Assembly (NCBI RefSeq): GCF_052045245.1
Contig: NZ_JBQEON010000003.1
Span: 248,001 to 312,000, forward strand
DNA from: Burkholderia sp052045245
GTDB lineage: Bacteria > Pseudomonadota > Gammaproteobacteria > Burkholderiales > Burkholderiaceae
Direction: 5' to 3'
DNA length: 64,000 nt
The notes under the pieces were generated by a model. That model worked only from the letters and a program-made list of their open reading frames with translations, was not told where the DNA came from and did no database searches. This document shows, in pieces, positions 15,886 to 23,675 of the stretch. Position 1 is the stretch's first letter; the number at the start of each line of letters is the position of its first letter. The translations under genes were made by a program, and so were the position numbers.

Positions 15886-16899
15886 TCAGGCGTGGCCGCT
15901 GTCGCGCATCAGCGCGAGCCGGTTGTAGAGCGTCTTCAGGCTGATGCCGAGCGCTTTCGCGGCTTGCGGCTTGTTGCCGTCGAAGTGGTTCAACGTCGCC
16001 GCGATGAAGCGCTGCTGCGCATGATGCAGCGTCGCGCCCAGCGGCAGCGCCATGGCGTCTTCGGACGTGTGGTCGGGCAGCATCGTCGGCTTTGGCAGTG
16101 CGACGTCGATACCGTCGTCCGCCAGGATGTACGCGCGCTCGATCGTGTTGTGCAGCTCGCGCACGTTGCCGGGCCACGAATACGCGCGCAGCGCGGCGAT
16201 CGCCGCGTCGGTGAGGCGTTTGCGCGAGCGGTGCCGCGCGTTCAGCGCGTCGACGAACTCGTGCGCGATCGCCTCGACGTCGCCGTTGCGCTGGCGCAGC
16301 GGCGGCACGTACAGCGCGAACGCGGCGAGCCGGTAGAACAGATCCTCGCGCAGCCGGCCGTCGCGCACGGCTTCTGCCGGATTGTGGCGGGTCGCCGACA
16401 GGATGCGGACGTCGAGCGGAATCGCCTCGGTGCCGCCGACCCGCACGATCGTGTTCGACTCGAGCGCGCGCAGCAGCTTGACTTGCAGCGAGGCGGGCAT
16501 TTCCGCGATCTCGTCGAGCAGCAGCGTGCCGCCGCACGCGGCTTCGAAGAAGCCCTCGCGCTGCGCGATCGCGCCGGTGAAGCTGCCTTTCTCGTGACCG
16601 AACAATTGCGCTTCCGCGATGTCCGCCGGAATCGCGCCGCAGTTGACGGGCACGAACGGCCCGTCGCGGCACCCGCTGAGGTCGTGCAGCCGCCGCGCGA
16701 CGATATCCTTGCCGACCCCGCTTTCGCCGGCGATCATCACGCTGGCGCGGGTCGGTGCGATTTTCTCGATACGGCCGAGCAACGTGCGCATCGCCGAGGA
16801 GCGGCCGGACAGCCGGCGCGCGTCGGCGCGTTGCTTCGGACGGTTTGCTGATTCAGCCATAGGCGTTAGCGCGCCGTTTTGAAAATCGGCATCGCACAT
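15886..16899 (-). CDS. Sigma-54-dependent activator lacking a receiver domain
   Basis: A protein of about 337 residues. The AAA+ domain has Walker A GESGVGKDIVARRL, the sigma-54 contact loop GSFTGA (normally GAFTGA), Walker B GTLLLDEIAEMP, and the arginine-finger region REDLFYRLAAF. A Fis-type helix-turn-helix ends the protein (HFDGNKPQAAKALGISLKTLY). Only about 45 residues precede the AAA+ core, so there is no receiver, GAF or PAS input, as in PspF. The ATG at 16899 has GAAGGGG just upstream. It is divergent from a hybrid kinase across 373 bases. Targets are unknown. Confidence 0.92.
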   Translation of the reverse strand: MCDADFQNGALTPMAESANRPKQRADARRLSGRSSAMRTLLGRIEKIAPTRASVMIAGESGVGKDIVARRLHDLSGCRDGPFVPVNCGAIPADIAEAQLFGHEKGSFTGAIAQREGFFEAACGGTLLLDEIAEMPASLQVKLLRALESNTIVRVGGTEAIPLDVRILSATRHNPAEAVRDGRLREDLFYRLAAFALYVPPLRQRNGDVEAIAHEFVDALNARHRSRKRLTDAAIAALRAYSWPGNVRELHNTIERAYILADDGIDVALPKPTMLPDHTSEDAMALPLGATLHHAQQRFIAATLNHFDGNKPQAAKALGISLKTLYNRLALMRDSGHA

Positions 16900-17272
16900 C
16901 CCCTTCGTTGCAATCTTTATCGTCCGACAGCGGAACGGCCCGGAAGGTGCCGCGAGATAGAAATTTCCAATGTCCTGACCGCTGCCCCAAGAAGCACGCG
17001 ATTGCGGTGCCGCATGACGGAACGCCGTAGCGGCCGGGCGCATCGATGCCTTTTTACAGCGGTTTGATAAAAAATCGACTGACAACGGCAATCGTGTTCC
17101 GCGCGAACGCGGCGGCCACCCGCAACCGGCTTTTGCACGACGAAACGGCCGAATGCCGTGCCGGGTACGCGCGTTGCTGGGGCCTGTGGGCTCGCCCGGC
17201 ACGCTTGGCAGGTGCCGACCGCCGAGGCGGCACGCCGTCGAGCGACGGCCGCCGGCGCGATGCAGGGATACG
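16900..17272. other. Divergent intergenic region, sigma-54 activator / hybrid kinase
   Basis: No gene recognised. An AT-richer stretch at 17045-17100 stands out against the GC-rich surroundings and is the likely promoter zone of one or both genes. No sigma-54 promoter (GG-N10-GC) was seen. Confidence 0.5.
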
Positions 17273-19258
17273 ATGAGGACCTTTACCCGTGAGCTGTTCC
17301 GGCAGGGCGCATGGGTCGTGCTGGCCGTCGGGGTGGCGTCCGCGCTGCAGGTGTGGGCGGTACACGTCGTCGGCGCGCACGAGCCGTTTGCGCCGCTGCC
17401 TTTCTACGTCGGTGTCGCGGCTGCGGCCTGGCTGACGTCGTTCGGCGGCGGCCTGGCCGCGATCGTCGCGAGCGTGGCCGTGATCGGTGCGTTGTGGTGG
17501 CGCGATGCGCCGCTGTCCGATCTGCTCGCGCAGGCCGGCGCGTTCGTCGTGATCGGCTTCGTCGAATGCATGCTCGTGATGACCGTCAAGCCGCTGCTCG
17601 CCAGCGACCGGCTGCACGGCGCCGACGATCCCGACGACGATGACGCTCGCCTGCCGCGACGCGAACCGGCGCCCGCGCCACGCTCGCTCGACGACGTCCT
17701 GCTGCGCCGCGTGGTCGACGCATCGCCGGATGCGATCGTCGGCGTCGATGCCGCGCGGCGGATCACGAGCTGGAACCCGGCTGCACGACGCATCTTCGGC
17801 ATCGACGCCGCGGCCGTGCTCGGGCACGACGTCACGACGCTGATCGCGCCGCGCTGGCTGCGCCTGCATCCCGTTCCCGCCTCGTTCGCCAACGCGCGCG
17901 CGCCGTCCGGCCCGCTCGACATCCTGTGCCTGCGGCACGACGGCGGCCGCTTTCGCGCGACCTTCGCGGCGTCGCCGATCGTCGATGCGCAAGGCAATTG
18001 CATGGGCCTGTCGATAACGCTGCGCGAGGCGCACGAACGCCGCCACGATGAGCGGCGCAGCCTGCGTTCGCTGCGCGGTGCGCGCGACGCACGCGTGCAG
18101 GCCGACGAGTCGAACCGGCTGAAGGACGAACTGCTGGCAACCGTGTCGCATGAATTGCGCACGCCGCTGAACGTGATCTACGGCTGGGTCGAGGTGCTGC
18201 GCAGTGGCGACGGCCAGAGTTTCGCGCATCAGGCGGTCAACGCGATCGATCGCAGCGCGCGGTCGCTGTCGCGGATGGTCGGCGATCTGCTCGATGCATC
18301 GTCGCTCGCGACCGGCCGGATGCGGCTCGAACGCACGCCGGTCGACCTGGTGCGGATCGTGCGGGAAGCGGCGCGCGAACTCGGCGGGACCGTGGAAGCG
18401 AGCGGCCTCGCGTTGTCGACCGAGTGCGCGATGGCCAGTTGCGTGATCTCGGCGGACGGCGAGCGTCTGCGCCAGGTGTTGTCGAACCTGCTGTCGAACG
18501 CGGTCAAGTTCACGCCGCCGGGCGGCCGCATCAAGGTGACGCTGACCCGGGCCGGCGCGCGCGTGCGGCTGTCGGTCTCCGATACGGGCCAGGGCATTGC
18601 CGCGGAACGCCTGCCGCATCTGTTCGATACGTTCAACCGCCCGGAGGGCGCATCCGCCTCGCCGAAACGCGGCCTCGGGCTCGGCCTGTCGATCGTGCGC
18701 AACATCGCGCGGCTGCACGGCGGCGAGGTCGCGGCGACGAGCGACGGCGCGGGACGTGGCACGACCGTGACCGTGATGCTGCCGGTGGACTGGGGTGCCG
18801 ACGATCCGGCCGATCATCCGCTGCGGCCGAGCGGCGCGTCGACGGCGGTCGCGCTCGACGGCCAGCGTGTGCTGGTGGTCGACGACGACGAGACGTCGCG
18901 CGCAAGCCTCGCGGCGGCGCTCGAAACGCTCGGCGCCCAGGTGTCGACCGCGCAATCGGGGCAGGACGCGCTCGACGTGGTCGCGCAGCAGCACCCGAGC
19001 GTCGTGCTGTCCGATCTCGCGATGCCGGACGGCGACGGCTTCTGGCTGCTCGATCACATCCGCCATCTGCCGAACGGCGGCGGGCATCTGCCGGTCGTCG
19101 CGGTGACCGCGCATGCGGGCACGGCGGACCGCAAACGCGTCATGGCCGCCGGCTTCGATGCGTATCTGTGCAAGCCGGTCGACATGCCGACGCTGGCCGG
19201 CGTGATCGTCGACGTCGCGCCCGCCGACGGACCGGCCGAAGCCGGACGGCGCCACTGA
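17273..19258 (+). CDS. Hybrid sensor histidine kinase with C-terminal receiver
   Basis: A protein of about 661 residues. N-terminus: three to four membrane helices resembling DUF4118 of KdpD-type kinases (FYVGVAAAAWLTSFGGGLAA). Then PAS (~145-255, VVDASPDAIVGVDAARRITS), HisKA with SHELRTPLN, HATPase_c (NLLSNAVKFTPPG, DTGQGI, GLGLGLSIV), and a receiver domain (~525-645) with phosphoacceptor Asp in LSDLAMPDGDG and Lys in YLCKPVD. There is no output domain, so phosphate must pass on to a partner. The divergent sigma-54 activator lacks a receiver and is not an obvious direct acceptor. ATG 17273 is preferred over the upstream ATG at 17153. Confidence 0.93.
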   Translation: MRTFTRELFRQGAWVVLAVGVASALQVWAVHVVGAHEPFAPLPFYVGVAAAAWLTSFGGGLAAIVASVAVIGALWWRDAPLSDLLAQAGAFVVIGFVECMLVMTVKPLLASDRLHGADDPDDDDARLPRREPAPAPRSLDDVLLRRVVDASPDAIVGVDAARRITSWNPAARRIFGIDAAAVLGHDVTTLIAPRWLRLHPVPASFANARAPSGPLDILCLRHDGGRFRATFAASPIVDAQGNCMGLSITLREAHERRHDERRSLRSLRGARDARVQADESNRLKDELLATVSHELRTPLNVIYGWVEVLRSGDGQSFAHQAVNAIDRSARSLSRMVGDLLDASSLATGRMRLERTPVDLVRIVREAARELGGTVEASGLALSTECAMASCVISADGERLRQVLSNLLSNAVKFTPPGGRIKVTLTRAGARVRLSVSDTGQGIAAERLPHLFDTFNRPEGASASPKRGLGLGLSIVRNIARLHGGEVAATSDGAGRGTTVTVMLPVDWGADDPADHPLRPSGASTAVALDGQRVLVVDDDETSRASLAAALETLGAQVSTAQSGQDALDVVAQQHPSVVLSDLAMPDGDGFWLLDHIRHLPNGGGHLPVVAVTAHAGTADRKRVMAAGFDAYLCKPVDMPTLAGVIVDVAPADGPAEAGRRH

Positions 19259-19389
19259 TGCACGGCGCGCGGCCGCATCCGTCAGCAAGGGCGCGTGGAC
19301 GGATTGCTTCACGTCCGCGCATCGTCCCGCATGACCGGCGGGCTTCGGCGTTGCGCCGGCCCGATCCGTCAACCGGTGCGGAGGTCGGA

Positions 19390-20034
19390 ATGAACCTGAA
19401 CGACGGGAACCGGAATCCGCGCCGATTCTTGGCGTTGGCCGGCACCGCGTGCACGTTGGTAGCGGGCGTGCTTGCGACGTTCGGCACACCGGCACTCGCG
19501 CACGCGCAAGCGCTGCCTGCTTCGTCGGTTCATGTCGCGCCGGGCGTCGTCCGTCCCGGCGAGACCGCCGACGAGGCGGACATGACGCGGCGGCCGACCG
19601 GCATCGACGCCGAATTCGTCGACAAGGCCGGCATCGTCGGCAAGACGGAGGTGCAGGCGAGTCAGCTCGCGCTCGACCGGTCGTCGAATCCTGACGTGAA
19701 GGCCTACGCGCGCCGGATGATCGACGATCACGGCCGCATGGCCGCGGAATTGCGCCGGCTCGGCGCGCAAAAGGGCGTGCCCGTGCAGGCACGGATGCTC
19801 GTCGATCCGGCCGTGACCGCGCTGCGAACCAGTAACGGCCACGCGTTCGACACCGCGTATATCGCGCTGGCGGGGCCGGATGCGCACGAAGCGGCGATCA
19901 GGCTCTACGAAGCCGAAGCCCGCAATGGCCGCGACCCGCAGCTCCGCGCGTTCGCGTCCGGCATGCTGCCGACGCTGAAGGCGCACCTGGGCGCCGCGCG
20001 CGCACTCGCGCATTCGATCGCGGCCGCGCACTGA
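19390..20034 (+). CDS. DUF4142 periplasmic protein
   Basis: A protein of 214 residues with an N-terminal signal sequence (RFLALAGTACTLVAGVLATF; cut near AHAQA). The DUF4142 domain, a ferritin-like helical bundle, spans ~70-210: AEFVDKAGIVGKTEVQASQL, NPDVKAYARRMIDDHGRMAA and AFASGMLPTLKAHLGAARAL. Members are exported and induced by stress, with no proven activity. GGAGG lies six bases before the ATG. It sits directly downstream of the hybrid kinase and may be a target of it, which is inference. Confidence 0.9.
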   Translation: MNLNDGNRNPRRFLALAGTACTLVAGVLATFGTPALAHAQALPASSVHVAPGVVRPGETADEADMTRRPTGIDAEFVDKAGIVGKTEVQASQLALDRSSNPDVKAYARRMIDDHGRMAAELRRLGAQKGVPVQARMLVDPAVTALRTSNGHAFDTAYIALAGPDAHEAAIRLYEAEARNGRDPQLRAFASGMLPTLKAHLGAARALAHSIAAAH

Positions 20035-20059
20035 CCGGCGCGGTAGGCACACGCGTCGG

Positions 20060-20560
20060 TCAGTGCCGTCGCGTGTCGCTGTCGGGGCCGCCCGGCGACG
20101 CCTCGTAAGGCGGCGCGTCGAGGGCCGTTTCACCTTCCTCGATCAACCAGTACGGCGACGCGCCGTAGTGCGCGTGCAGCGCCTCGGCCCACGCCGGATC
20201 GGCCATCGCCGGCCAGCGGTCCTGCTCGAAGCCCGGCGCTTCGCGCACGCGTTCGGTCGGAACCGGCAGCACGAAGCAGCGGCGCTCGACGTCGAGCGTC
20301 AGCACATTCCACGGTACCGCAAGCAGCTTGTCGCCGATGCCGGGAAAGCCGCCCGACGACACGACCGCGTACGCGATCCGGCCGGAGCGGACGTCGAGCA
20401 TGATGTGCATGACCTTGCCGATGTCGTCGCCATCCAGGGTCAGCACGCGATCGTCTTCCAGCGTGCCGGCGGCCATCACGTCCGGCCCGGGGCCGCCGGC
20501 CGAGCGGCCTGCGGTGCCGGCAATGCGCGCCTGCGTGCGCGGCGCTCGGTCCGTTGCCAT
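20060..20560 (-). CDS. PRC-barrel domain protein
   Basis: A protein of 166 residues. The PRC-barrel occupies ~28-105: EDDRVLTLDGDDIGKVMHIM followed by RSGRIAYAVVSSGGFPGIGD and LAVPWNVLTLD. The C-terminal part (AWAEALHAHYGASPYWLIEE) is typical of stand-alone PRC proteins of environmental proteobacteria. The function is unknown; these small beta-barrels often lie with stress genes. AGGAGA before ATG 20560 is a strong ribosome-binding site. It is downstream of and co-directional with the CBS protein (68 bases apart), probably one operon. Confidence 0.9.
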   Translation of the reverse strand: MATDRAPRTQARIAGTAGRSAGGPGPDVMAAGTLEDDRVLTLDGDDIGKVMHIMLDVRSGRIAYAVVSSGGFPGIGDKLLAVPWNVLTLDVERRCFVLPVPTERVREAPGFEQDRWPAMADPAWAEALHAHYGASPYWLIEEGETALDAPPYEASPGGPDSDTRRH

Positions 20561-20628
20561 CGCTTTTCTCCTGGTCGAAGCGGCGCGCCGAAGGCACTCG
20601 CGGGCCGCACGGGTGAGGGGGCCGCCCG

Positions 20629-21060
20629 TCAGCGGCGGCGCGGCAGCGACACGTCCTCGAGCGTATTCGCCAGCTCGTCGCGTGCCGGGCCGCCCGCGCG
20701 CGTCGCGATGTCGCCGAGCGACACGATGCCGACGATCCGGTGCTGGCCGTCGAGCACCGGCATCCGGTGCAACTGCACGTCGGCCATCCGCTGCTGCACG
20801 TCGCCGACGCCGTCGTCCTCGACGCACCACTGCACGGGTGCGGATGCGACCGTCTTCACGGCGGTGTCGGGCGAATGCCCGTGCGACAGCGCACGCACCG
20901 CGAGGTCGCGGTCCGTCACGATCGCGACGAGCTCGGTGCCGTCGCAGACCGGCAGCACGCCGATGTCGAAGCGCTGCATCAATTCGGCCGCATGGCGAAT
21001 CGTGTCGGTCGGTGCGACGCATACCACGTCGCGCGACATGATTTCGTTGACGCGATACAT
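20629..21060 (-). CDS. CBS-domain pair protein
   Basis: A protein of 143 residues made of two CBS motifs: EIMSRDVVCVAPTDTIRHAA to VAIVTDRDLAVRA, and VEDDGVGDVQQRMADVQLHR to IVGIVSLGDIATRA. Such stand-alone pairs bind adenine nucleotides and act as energy or stress sensors. GGAGG six bases before the ATG is ideal. It heads a probable operon with the PRC-barrel gene. Nearby Usp, DUF4142 and PRC genes suggest a general stress or low-oxygen set. Confidence 0.95.
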   Translation of the reverse strand: MYRVNEIMSRDVVCVAPTDTIRHAAELMQRFDIGVLPVCDGTELVAIVTDRDLAVRALSHGHSPDTAVKTVASAPVQWCVEDDGVGDVQQRMADVQLHRMPVLDGQHRIVGIVSLGDIATRAGGPARDELANTLEDVSLPRRR

Positions 21061-21216
21061 GAACGCCTCCTTCGTGAGCGAGACGATCCGGAAGCAGGAC
21101 GCGTGCCGCGTTCCATCGGCATACGCCGGGCCTGCGGGGCCAGGCCACGGAGAAATTTGCCAGCCGGCTTGTACATCTTCCACGGCGGCAGCCATGGCCG
21201 GGCCGCGAGTGCGGAA

Positions 21217-21336
21217 CTAGTGGCCGACGCCCGTCATCACGACGATGGCCAGTACCAGTGCGCTCTCGATCGCGGCGAGCGCCGCGACGCCCGCGGCGCC
21301 GCTGACTTCGTGCCATGCACGTTCGATGCGTTTCAT
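21217..21336 (-). CDS. Possible 39-residue membrane protein
   Basis: Starts MKRIERAWHEVSGAAGVAAL and continues as one hydrophobic helix (AAIESALVLAIVVMTG). CGGAGTGA lies 5-12 bases upstream of ATG 21336. A charged N-terminal lead and one helix fit a small single-pass membrane protein. Too short for a family call; conservation in other Burkholderia would decide. Confidence 0.4.
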   Translation of the reverse strand: MKRIERAWHEVSGAAGVAALAAIESALVLAIVVMTGVGH

Positions 21337-21400
21337 GCGTTCACTCCGGTTGTGCCGGCCGGCGCTACGCTGCCGCGCATCGCGGGCCGGGGTGCCGCCG

Positions 21401-21649
21401 TCAGCCGTGATCGCGGGGCGGTGGTGGGGCGTCGGGCGCACGACGTTCGCGGTGGCCGGACGGTTTGTCGGGGTCGATACGGGTCGCGCCCCCAACGGCG
21501 GGCGGATCGCTGGCCGGAAATGTCTCCTCGAGCCCTTCGTCGATGCGCTCCTCCGTCTTGTCTTCGGACGGCGGGCGCGACGTGGCGAGGGAGAGCAGGC
21601 CGGCAGCCGGTGACACGGCGTCGCGGCGGCCGGTGGCGCATACGGTCAT
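21401..21649 (-). CDS. Small acidic protein with ETFPASDP motif
   Basis: A protein of 82 residues. The core ERIDEGLEETFPASDPPAV is a motif I recognise from many tiny proteobacterial proteins of unknown function, usually near catalase, Ku/LigD or stress genes. The rest is charged and Pro-rich, likely disordered. AAGGAGG ends seven bases before ATG 21649, which decides this start over the one at 21682. Confidence 0.7.
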   Translation of the reverse strand: MTVCATGRRDAVSPAAGLLSLATSRPPSEDKTEERIDEGLEETFPASDPPAVGGATRIDPDKPSGHRERRAPDAPPPPRDHG

Positions 21650-21746
21650 GGTCGAACCTCCTTGCAGTAACGACGGGCGCAAGCGTCATGCCCGCGCGGC
21701 CGGCCGGCATGACGCTTGCCGCCGGCGTGGACGAGAGGACATCGCG

Positions 21747-22119
21747 ATGAATGAACCCAGGAAAAGGATACGTTACGACGCGAACGTATGCGGCGGCGAT
21801 TGCGGTCATGTGCGAGCGTTTCGAGACATGGAAACGCGCATCGCTGACCCCGACGGGTTGGCACACGGCTTGCGCACGGTCGCGGCGCCAATCGACACGC
21901 GCGAGCCGCTGCGCAGGAGCGACATGAACACGCCATCCATGCTGCACCGTCCCGAACCGACGCCCGACGTCGATCCCGACCCGATGCTGCCCGAGCACGA
22001 CGATCCGGTCGATCCGCCCGTGCCCCTGGGCCCGCCACTGGGCGATCCGCCGTCGCAGCCGCCGCCGATGCGGATGCCGGGCGGGCGCAGCGAACCGCGG
22101 CCGGCCGCGCGCCCACTGA
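21747..22119 (+). pseudogene. Proline/aspartate-rich small ORF, apparently frameshifted
   Basis: From ATG 21747 (GAGAGGA just upstream), or more conservatively ATG 21924 (AGGAG four bases before it), the frame encodes a Pro/Asp-rich stretch (PTPDVDPDPMLPEHDDPVDP) like small acidic Pro-rich proteins of stress clusters. It then runs 250 bases into the following gene without a stop. A TGA at 22117-22119, just before the next gene's AAAGGAGG, is exactly one frame off. This suggests a single-base indel between 21924 and 22117, real or from sequencing. Unproven. Confidence 0.4.
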
Positions 22120-22132
22120 AAGGAGGACCATC

Positions 22133-22444
22133 ATGGACATCCACGTGCAATCGCCGGACAAGCGCGCGATCGCTCAGGTGCTGGGCCGCTATTTCGAGTC
22201 GCGTTCGTTGCGCTATCACATCGAGGAATTGCCGGGCGGCGTGCTGCATATCGGCTTTCGCGCCAGCGGGCGGCCGGTCGCCGTCACCGTGTCGTTCGAC
22301 GACTCCGCGTACGACACCTACACGCACTGGGACGCGAGCCAGAAGCAACTCGCGCTCGGACGGCTCGCGGACAGCTTCTCGCGCATGATGTCGACGCGCA
22401 GTCCGGCCGCGCTCGCCGGCGACTATCACGTCGAGCGCTTCTGA
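22133..22444 (+). CDS. Hypothetical protein, 103 residues
   Basis: Soluble alpha/beta-looking protein: AIAQVLGRYFESRSLRYHIE, then two strands (GVLHIGFRASGRPVAVTVSF) and a C-terminal helix (ALGRLADSFSRMM). GGAGG is seven bases before ATG 22133. Codon composition matches genuine neighbours. I do not recognise a family. It follows the broken Pro-rich ORF and may share its transcript. Confidence 0.7.
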   Translation: MDIHVQSPDKRAIAQVLGRYFESRSLRYHIEELPGGVLHIGFRASGRPVAVTVSFDDSAYDTYTHWDASQKQLALGRLADSFSRMMSTRSPAALAGDYHVERF

Positions 22445-22680
22445 TTCCGCAACCCGGCGCCGGCGCGTGCGGGACGCCGGACGCCCGGATGCCGGATGCC
22501 CGGACGCCGGCAAAGTGCCCGTATTCAACGGGCGCTTTGCGGCGTCGCGCGCGTCGCGTAGGATGTTCACTAATTCAGCGCACGCTACGTTCGTGCCGTC
22601 GGCGGCCAGCCGTTGCAGCCGATCCGGTGCGATGCGCTTTCCCTCAGGTTCGTTTCGCGCAACCGACGGAGACCGCCTTG

Positions 22681-23559
22681 ATGACCGTTGCCCGCCCGTT
22701 GTTGTCACCCGGCGCCCGCCGGTTCGTGTCCGGCCTGTCGGCCTTCGCCGCGCTGGCGGCGGCCGGGGCCCGCGATGCGGCAGCCCAGACCCCTTCGCCG
22801 CTCGGCGAATGGCAATACTCGGCGGGTGTCCCGCTGCAGAAACTGTTCAGTCCGACCGTCCCCACGTGGCAGGTGAGCGTCGGCGCCGCGATGACGCTGC
22901 AGCCGCGCTATGCGGGCTCCGATCGCTATCGCGTGATGGGCGGCCCGAATTTCGACGTGCGCTATCGCGACCTGTTCTTCCTGTCGACGGGCGAGGGGCT
23001 CGGCGCGAATGTGCTGCGCGGGCCGAACTGGCGCGTGAGCATGTCGGTGGGCTATGACCTCGGGCGCCGTTCGGCCGACGATCTGGGCCACCTGAACGGG
23101 CTCGACAACATCAACGCGGCGCCGGTGATGAAGCTCGCGGCCGATTACGTGATCTCGAAGGATTTCCCGCTCGTGCTGCGCGCGGATGTACGGCGCAGCA
23201 TCGGCGGCTCGAACGGCTGGATCGGCGATTTCTCCGCGTACATGCCGATGCCCGGCAGCAACGAACACTTCTTCTGGTTCGCCGGGCCGACCGTGTCGTT
23301 CGCCGACTCGCGCTACATGAACAGCTGGTTCGGCGTGACCCCGGCGGCGTCCGCGCGCTCGGGCCTGTCGACCTATTCGCCGGGCGCGGGGATGAAGTCG
23401 TTCGGCGCCGGCGTGACGATGGTCTGGTTCGTCAACAAGCACTGGTTCGTGACGATGGACGGTGCGATCGAACAACTCGTCGGCCGCGCGCGGCGCAGCC
23501 CGATCACGCAGCAGTCGACCAACGGCGTGTTCGACATGTCGGTGAATTACCAGTTCTGA
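22681..23559 (+). CDS. MipA/OmpV-family outer membrane protein
   Basis: A protein of 292 residues with a signal peptide (~1-35, cut after DAAAQ). The rest alternates as a beta-barrel, with family segments VSVGAAMTLQPRYAGSDRYR, GPNFDVRYRDLFFLSTGEGL, and a C-terminal aromatic ending (VNYQF) as the outer-membrane assembly signal. MipA links murein hydrolase and synthase in E. coli, but many homologues are simply OmpV-like porins induced with nearby two-component systems. ATG 22681 follows a weak ribosome-binding site. Confidence 0.9.
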   Translation: MTVARPLLSPGARRFVSGLSAFAALAAAGARDAAAQTPSPLGEWQYSAGVPLQKLFSPTVPTWQVSVGAAMTLQPRYAGSDRYRVMGGPNFDVRYRDLFFLSTGEGLGANVLRGPNWRVSMSVGYDLGRRSADDLGHLNGLDNINAAPVMKLAADYVISKDFPLVLRADVRRSIGGSNGWIGDFSAYMPMPGSNEHFFWFAGPTVSFADSRYMNSWFGVTPAASARSGLSTYSPGAGMKSFGAGVTMVWFVNKHWFVTMDGAIEQLVGRARRSPITQQSTNGVFDMSVNYQF

Positions 23560-23675
23560 ACGGGGCCGGCGGATTGGAGGGGTAGCCGGCCGATGCCGCG
23601 AAGCCGCGGCGTGCGGCACGTTTCGTCACATTTGATATGATTCGAACCTGTACAAACGTACAGTGATCGATCCCC

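Noticed and set aside
14132..16672. 846-codon open frame on the minus strand
   Set aside because: Antisense to the chemoreceptor and out of frame with the sigma-54 activator; Arg-rich, with no recognisable fold.
17060..17080. TTTGATAAAAAATCGA as an FNR site
   Set aside because: The half-sites are five bases apart instead of four and the right half does not match.
17054..19792. 912-codon minus-strand frame
   Set aside because: Antisense to the hybrid kinase and the DUF4142 gene; no domains and no ribosome-binding site.
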